This document shows, piece after piece, positions 18,312 to 22,664 of a DNA stretch of 22,664 bases (within the stretch, counting starts at the first letter, position 1; every line of letters begins with the position of its first letter). The notes below the pieces were generated by a model. It did no database searches, had not been told where the DNA came from, and saw only the letters and a list, made by a program, of their open reading frames with translations. Made by a program: the position numbers and the translations under genes. This DNA comes from Chara braunii. Its lineage: Eukaryota; Streptophyta; Charophyceae; Charales; Characeae. Location of the stretch: contig BFEA01000034.1 in NCBI GenBank assembly GCA_003427395.1, forward strand, positions 610,502-633,165, written 5' to 3'.

Positions 18312-19442
18312 GCCTGGCCATGTACAGGGGAAGGCGAAGATTCAGCCGATTGTTCTCTCAAGACTGTAGAGCTTGCAAGTGCACTTCTAGATATTGTTCC
18401 TGATTGACCAGCCAGACAGAGTGGGATTCTGCCACGCAGAGTAATATTTCCCACTGTGTGGACCCTACTGTCATTGTCCCAAACAGTCCATGAGTTATCT
18501 GCAAAAAAGTAACAGCATGTATGCAGGAATGCTCGGGTGCATGGCTGGCGTGTAAATCTGTTGCGTGGGCTGGATTTGTGAAACGGTATTCACCAATTCG
18601 TGGTAGCTGATGCAGGTCCCAGGGCTCGATCCCTGGTTCCCCAACTTACATGTGTACAATACCTGCGTCAACTCGAAGAGTTGAACCCGCGACCTGTAAA
18701 ACCGCCAGTGGTAGGTAGGTCTGTTGTAGGTCTATAGGTAGCCAGGATTCGATCCGTAGCCCTGTAGATTAGAAGGCTAGCTGCAGTCCTTCTAGAAGGT
18801 TGGCAAGTGGTCAAGTGGTGCAGGCAAGTGGGCAAGTGGTGTGACTAAAGCAAGCCCACGTTGGAGACAAGGACAAGTGGCAAGGTCAAATAGTAGGACC
18901 CCAGTGCAACTGCACTGCGTCGTAGGGTCATCGTCAAACAGTCAAGGGAGAGTCTAGAAAGTACCAGTCCGGTCCAGCAAGTACCACGGGGGGGACTGTG
19001 TGCACCATGGGCCAGGGACACAGGGCAGACCAATGCAGCGCAGAAGAATAAATCAAGAGGCTGCGTCCAGCCAGGGGGATGATTCCTGCGGATGCCATGC
19101 AGAAGCGCTGCCTTAGCAGCTTGTGCGAGGAGGTCTGCAGTGTGCCCGAAGACGAAGTGGGCAGAGAAGTGTAGTGTAGCGATAGGTAGTGGCAGCTAGC
19201 GCTGCCATAGCTGTAGCATAGCGTGTGTGTGTGTGTTGCGTATGATACTGAGTGTTGCGTGTGGGACATCCAGGGTGATCCAGAGTGCGAACAGTGAGTT
19301 GTGTGGGCGCCCAGTCGCCATAGCCAGTTGAAGAGAACTCATATCTGGTTACGATATCTTAAGTNCTGTCAGGGCGCATGTCGCCAGTTGCTGTATCGCT
19401 GTTTGCATGCAAGACAAGTGTGAATAATCGGAGTGTGAATGC
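18312..19442. other. No gene; possible LTR of the downstream Ty3 element
   Basis: No gene was seen. If the primer binding site at 19445 is right, the 5' LTR should end at TGCA (19440-19443) and lie in this stretch; its left edge cannot be set without the 3' LTR. A T-arm-like stem-loop CCAGG-GCTCGATC-CCTGG lies at about 18619-18636. Five CAAGTGG heptamers lie at 18804, 18812, 18825, 18833 and 18874. An AATAAA occurs near 19046. A single N is at 19365. Confidence 0.4.
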
Positions 19443-19444
19443 AC

Positions 19445-19459
19445 TGGTATCGAAGCAGG
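19445..19459 (+). other. Candidate primer binding site of a Ty3-type element
   Basis: TGGTATCGAAGCAGG directly follows TGCA-C. It matches the tRNA-iMet-complementary site common in plant LTR elements (TGGTATCAGAGC and onward) at the first seven bases and again at AGC and AGG. It lies about 1.4 kb upstream of gag, which is long but possible. The two transposed bases (GA for AG) and the missing LTR partner keep this tentative. Confidence 0.35.
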
Positions 19460-19786
19460 TACCCGCTGTTCCATGCGCGCGATGTGTGCAGGGCCGATCG
19501 GCCATAGCTGAAGTTCCGCCGGAGGAGGTAGTTCGCCATAGCGGACCTCGAGGTGGAAGAAGAAGCCGCGCACCTGCAACAAGGAGACCACGAGAGAGAG
19601 AAACGAGTGATACAAGATTGGTTACTTACCTGCTGCACTGAAGATACCGCTACGGCGGAAGGGAGAGAGAAAGGGAGGACAGAGAAGGAGGGACTGAGGA
19701 GAAGAAGAAAGAAAGTGAAGGAAGGGGAAGAAGACGGCGAGGGTGACAAAGGTGATAGTGCCGACAGCCATAGCCGAGGTTGAGGG

Positions 19787-19941
19787 TTGACCGGGCGTTG
19801 ACCAGAGCGTTGACCAAGGGTTGACCAGAGGGTTGACCACGCATTGACCGAGGGTGTTGACCAAGCGTTGACTCGAGGTTGTCCGCGTTGACCCAGCGTT
19901 GACCAAGGCGTTGACCGGAGCTGCTGACCAAGATTTTGACC
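19787..19941 (+). repeat. Array of TTGACC motifs spaced ~11-12 bp
   Basis: TTGACC starts at 19787, 19798, 19810, 19821, 19833, 19844, 19857, 19888, 19899, 19911 and 19936, with variants TTGACT (19868), TTGTCC (19879) and CTGACC (19924) filling the gaps. The spacing is nearly always 11-13 bp, close to one helical turn. TTGAC(C/T) is the W-box core recognised by WRKY factors of plants and algae. Reading frames through the array are low-complexity artefacts, and spacing is not a multiple of three. It may be a regulatory array in the element's leader or simply a degenerate minisatellite. Confidence 0.8.
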
Positions 19942-20206
19942 AAGCTGGAGTTGGTGATATCTCGCTGAGCCCTTGGCCTATCCCCTTACCCTGTGGATGT
20001 GCACTTACCCCACGGTACTTGCTGAGTTGCCTGTCTACTCTTTCTGCATTGAGTCTCTTCTGTCTTAGGTGCTAGGACTCTGTGGATGAAGGATAGGGCC
20101 TTGCTGCCAAACCTGCACGGGCTTAGTAGGACCAAAGCTCTACTCTGGCACTTGGAGACCTCGGCATGAGCGGCGAGCGCTCGTTAAACAACTCGTCTAG
20201 CCCAAT

Positions 20207-20475
20207 GACCGGTACTGTCCGGCAGATCTACCGAGTTCAGTGTGGAGGGTCTGAACTCCAAGCTGTAGGCTGAAACGAAGGCCGTCTTTAAGTGTTGAGG
20301 CCTGGTTGAGCCACTCCCCTACCGGACCCAGAAGGCTGATGATCCGTGTCTGACGACTCGACTGTCCCGAGGGATACGAACCCCTCCAAGGACCGGTACT
20401 GACCGGCGGGCTGCTCGGTGTGGCACAGGAGGCTGGACGGGCTGAGTTGTGGGCTGAAATCGCCAGAGGAACCAA
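20207..20475 (+). repeat. Diverged internal duplication in the leader, offset 184 bp
   Basis: GACCGGTACTGTCCGGC at 20207 and GACCGGTACTGACCGGC at 20391 begin two diverged copies. Both continue with a CGxGTTCAGTGTGG/CGGTGTGGCACAGG-like block and GGCTGAAA about 60 bases on. No reading frame is conserved between the copies. Confidence 0.55.
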
Positions 20476-20717
20476 GCTGATCGCGTCGTCCTGTCTGCGA
20501 CGTTAAAGAATTCTTGCGAAGTTTGGGGGATCTTCTTAAATACCTCCTGATCAGCTCTTGGTTCTGTAGAGACAGCCTTAGAGTAGTCTTGGGTTAGTTG
20601 TGATCATCATTGACATGGTCTTATCCTGTGGTCCTTAGGGAGTCAGTCAGTAGGTTAGAGTGTCCGGGTAGGTCTACGTGGTGAGGAGTGGGACCTTTGT
20701 CGTGCACCAACACCACG

Positions 20718-20882
20718 ATGGATGACTATCCGATGTATGGGCTACTTGTTGGGTTCTCCCTCTGGGGGACCCTTTGACGTCTCCTCTTTCCTCNGGGCTT
20801 TTGGCCCACTTTCACGTGTAGAGTAGGGCCCACTCGTGGTGGTACTTCCACCAACCCCTACACGAAGGAGGAGGAGGAGAAG
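20718..20882 (+). other. Probable upstream part of gag, start unresolved
   Basis: ATG 20718 lies in the same frame as gag and reads MDDYPMYGLLVG, but TGA 20775 interrupts. The frame then stays open into gag and includes GPTRGGTSTNPYTKEEEEK, which looks coding. An N at 20794 falls in this stretch, and a neighbouring frame is open across it. Either ATG 20718 is the true start with a nonsense or paired frameshift lesion, or assembly error obscures the start. Confidence 0.4.
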
Positions 20883-22664
20883 ATGGCCGCCATTCTGCAG
20901 GAGAAGAAGGAGAAGGAGGCCAAGAAGAAGGCCTTGAAGGAGGAGCAGGCGGCCAAACTGAAGAAGATAGAGGAAGAGATGGCCAAAGAGAAGGAGAGGA
21001 TACAAAAAGAAGAAGAAGAGAAGTTGAAAGAGGTGGAAGAGGAAGATGATGAAACGCCATTGCAGAGGAAGAGGGTGCAGTACANTGGTAGTAGGGATGA
21101 AGAGATGGAGAAGCGAATCTCCGAGTGGGTCGCCAACTTATCCCTGGGCGAAGAAGAAGAGGTGGCGATGTATATCTCTAAAGATGATCAGGAAGCCGCT
21201 ATGAGAGCTTGGGAAGCAGAAAAGGATGTTGTGAAGCGGCAAGCATTGGAAGACGAAAAGAGGATGGAGTGGAAGTTGGCAATGATGAGGGAGAAGAAGA
21301 GGAGAGTGGACGCGGCAGCGGAGGCGGTAGAAGAATTAGAGGAAGTAAAGAATATAGAAGAGCATCTGGCCGCCCGGACCGAACTCCCAGCGCAAATGCG
21401 AGTCATAGCCCAAAACGTTGCACGCCTGGCACGAATTCAGGCGGAGCAATATGATTTTAGTAGGAGTCAACACATAGTTGTGCGTTCCATAAAGTTGGGG
21501 TTTCGGGACTTTGCGCGTGAGCTGGTAGGCGCTATAGGGACCAAGGTGGGTCACCGCCTTGACAAGACTGAGCGGTTCTGTGCCGGCGCCATTGAGGGTG
21601 TCAAAGCGGCAGCTCCCAAGGAGAAGGAGGCACGTCCTCCTCGTTGGGAACCGGTCAAAGTCAAATTCCCTGATTCCAACAGTGGAAAAAGGGAAGAGAA
21701 CTTCGACAATTGGGAGGCCAATGTCAAGACCTATGTGCATCTGCAACAGGTTTCCCCGGATCAGCAGGTTCTGATTGCGATTCACGCGCTCAGAGATGAA
21801 TCCGCCAGCTTTGCAAGGTCCCTAGTTCGCACTGCCAATTGCAGCGATGACCCCGTTGCGTACTCCTCGTTCACTTTCCTCACTGAGTTCTTGAAGCTGT
21901 TGCGCGAGAGGTTCGCCGATGTCGCCCGTAGCATTAAGGCCTCAGACAGGCTGCAGACGATCCACGCTCGTAAGTGGAAGGGCGCCAGGGCACTTAAGAG
22001 TACCATGGACGAATTGGTAGCTGTCCCTGACCACGGAGTTACAGACACCCAGTTGGTTGGCCTCTTTTATCGGGCTATACCNGANGCCCTCCGAGGGCAT
22101 TTCTTNGCAAAGAGCGAAGACCCTGCCACTACATACGATTCCCTTAGTCGCGAAGTAGTGGCTTTTGAAGCCAAGTCTGCGTNTGTGTCCACTTTCTGGC
22201 ACAAGGACTTGGACAAGGGTAAGCAATGGAAGGGCCGCACTATCTCAGGGCAAGTAAAGACCAAGGACAGCCTTGTCCTAACCTTAGACGAGGGTAGTGT
22301 GGATGCGATCCCTTACGACCAGATTGAGTGGGGGTTAGAGAAGGAGGACAGCGGTGTGGGCCAAGGGAGATCTTACGCTGCTGTCGCGGCTGGAGGGAGG
22401 CCGCAAGGAGGAAGAGGCCAGGGCCAAGCGGGCCGGGCCTCAGGGAGTCGATTTCAGGGCGATCAGGGGGTTGGTGGCAGAGGAGGAAACCGCCAAGCGG
22501 GAGGCAGGGTTCAAGGTCCCCCGCAAAACCGTCCTAGGAATAGGTCTCCCTATAGAATAGGAGGATGGCACCCAAGGCTACCTCAGGGTAGGCCTTGGGA
22601 ATCTTTGGGTATGGACCAGGCTTTATGGCAACAACGATTGGACCGGGGCCAGTGCATTTTCTGC
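20883..22664 (+). CDS. Ty3-type retrotransposon Gag polyprotein (3' end cut by window)
   Basis: Structural protein that packages element RNA in cytoplasmic particles. From the first uninterrupted ATG (20883) the frame stays open for 594 codons to the last base. In order: a Lys/Glu-rich coiled coil (residues 1-60), a second charged helix region (about 65-170), a Retrotrans_gag-type capsid core (about 255-420) with KVKFPDSNSGKREENFDNWE and LFYRAIPxxLRGHF, a small beta-rich module (about 445-485, WKGRTISGQVKTKDSLVLTL then IPYDQIEW), and a Gly/Arg/Gln-rich RNA-binding stretch (about 500-565). The last residues are CIFC, the first two cysteines of a CX2CX4HX4C knuckle. Ns at 21085, 22082, 22085, 22106 and 22183 leave single residues undefined. 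The absence of stops shows a young copy compared with the GIY-YIG gene. Protease and polymerase should follow outside the window. Confidence 0.85.
   Translation, partial: MAAILQEKKEKEAKKKALKEEQAAKLKKIEEEMAKEKERIQKEEEEKLKEVEEEDDETPLQRKRVQYXGSRDEEMEKRISEWVANLSLGEEEEVAMYISKDDQEAAMRAWEAEKDVVKRQALEDEKRMEWKLAMMREKKRRVDAAAEAVEELEEVKNIEEHLAARTELPAQMRVIAQNVARLARIQAEQYDFSRSQHIVVRSIKLGFRDFARELVGAIGTKVGHRLDKTERFCAGAIEGVKAAAPKEKEARPPRWEPVKVKFPDSNSGKREENFDNWEANVKTYVHLQQVSPDQQVLIAIHALRDESASFARSLVRTANCSDDPVAYSSFTFLTEFLKLLRERFADVARSIKASDRLQTIHARKWKGARALKSTMDELVAVPDHGVTDTQLVGLFYRAIXXALRGHFXAKSEDPATTYDSLSREVVAFEAKSAXVSTFWHKDLDKGKQWKGRTISGQVKTKDSLVLTLDEGSVDAIPYDQIEWGLEKEDSGVGQGRSYAAVAAGGRPQGGRGQGQAGRASGSRFQGDQGVGGRGGNRQAGGRVQGPPQNRPRNRSPYRIGGWHPRLPQGRPWESLGMDQALWQQRLDRGQCIFC

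Larger units (their letters stand above)
19445..22664 (+). mobile_element. Ty3-type LTR retrotransposon, 5' part
   Basis: A candidate primer binding site, a long leader and a gag gene in the right order and orientation, running off the window. Protease, reverse transcriptase, RNase H, integrase and the 3' LTR would lie beyond 22664. The left boundary is provisional because the LTR start is not identified. Confidence 0.6.

Noticed and set aside
18617-18641. tRNA gene ending in CCAGG-GCTCGATC-CCTGG-TTCCCCA
   Set aside because: The T-arm-like stem is good, but no matching acceptor strand, D-arm or anticodon arm lies at the right distance upstream.
19622-19943. Minus-strand frames rich in VN/ST/WS repeats
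   Set aside because: They translate the TTGACC array; the period is not a multiple of three, so the repeat does not behave as coding.
1-22664. CRISPR array or bacterial operon
   Set aside because: Repeats here have no regular short repeat-spacer pattern, and gene content and snRNA/retroelement signals are eukaryotic.

Overview
The window is eukaryotic nuclear DNA, dense in repeats and poor in genes. The evidence is a 52-bp U2 snRNA 5' segment with a poly(A) tail, a Ty3-type retrotransposon gag gene, a decayed Penelope-like gene with an N-terminal GIY-YIG nuclease domain, long GA/CT microsatellites, and the absence of any bacterial operon structure. The combination of Ty3 elements with a CCHC-knuckle, coiled-coil and GIY-YIG protein suggests the green lineage, most likely a charophyte alga such as Chara. 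That taxonomic placement is inference. No intact host gene can be supported.

Layout. 1-4640: microsatellites, a diverged ~740-bp tandem duplication (about 2040-3480) and a coding-like fragment (minus strand, about 4145-4360) whose relative lies at 16690-16910. 4640-10000: several families of diverged direct repeats (5110-5400, 5608-6205, 8248-8702, 8731-9540) and a possible decayed reading frame (6638-7117, minus). 10004-10108: a U2 snRNA retrocopy with poly(A) tail and target-site duplication. 10491-13058: the main find, a broken but legible gene reading CCHC zinc knuckle, proline-rich linker, long coiled coil, an LxKWCR-type module, a GIY-YIG nuclease and a basic tail. It carries six in-frame stops, three frameshifts and a 27-bp duplication. 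No reverse transcriptase follows, so the copy looks truncated.

13176-18062: non-coding and mobile material. It holds a TIR family with core ACCACCAGTAC (13176-13221, 14565-14874, 17349-18062), a perfect 66-bp tandem duplication, a cluster of eight consecutive hairpins (13719-13977), a coiled-coil coding remnant (15370-15603, minus), an SMYD-like cysteine cluster (17016-17354) and a three-unit tRNA-like array (17370-17914) nested in a TIR element. 18168-18311 is a second, unrelated inverted-repeat unit.

19445-22664: the 5' part of a Ty3-type element. A candidate tRNA-iMet-like primer binding site is followed by a ~1.4-kb leader with a helically spaced array of TTGACC (W-box core) motifs. A gag frame then stays open for 594 codons to the window edge, stopping inside the first zinc-knuckle cysteines. 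The near-intact gag and the heavily mutated GIY-YIG gene point to different insertion ages. The window therefore reads as nested and layered transposable elements, not as cooperating cellular genes.
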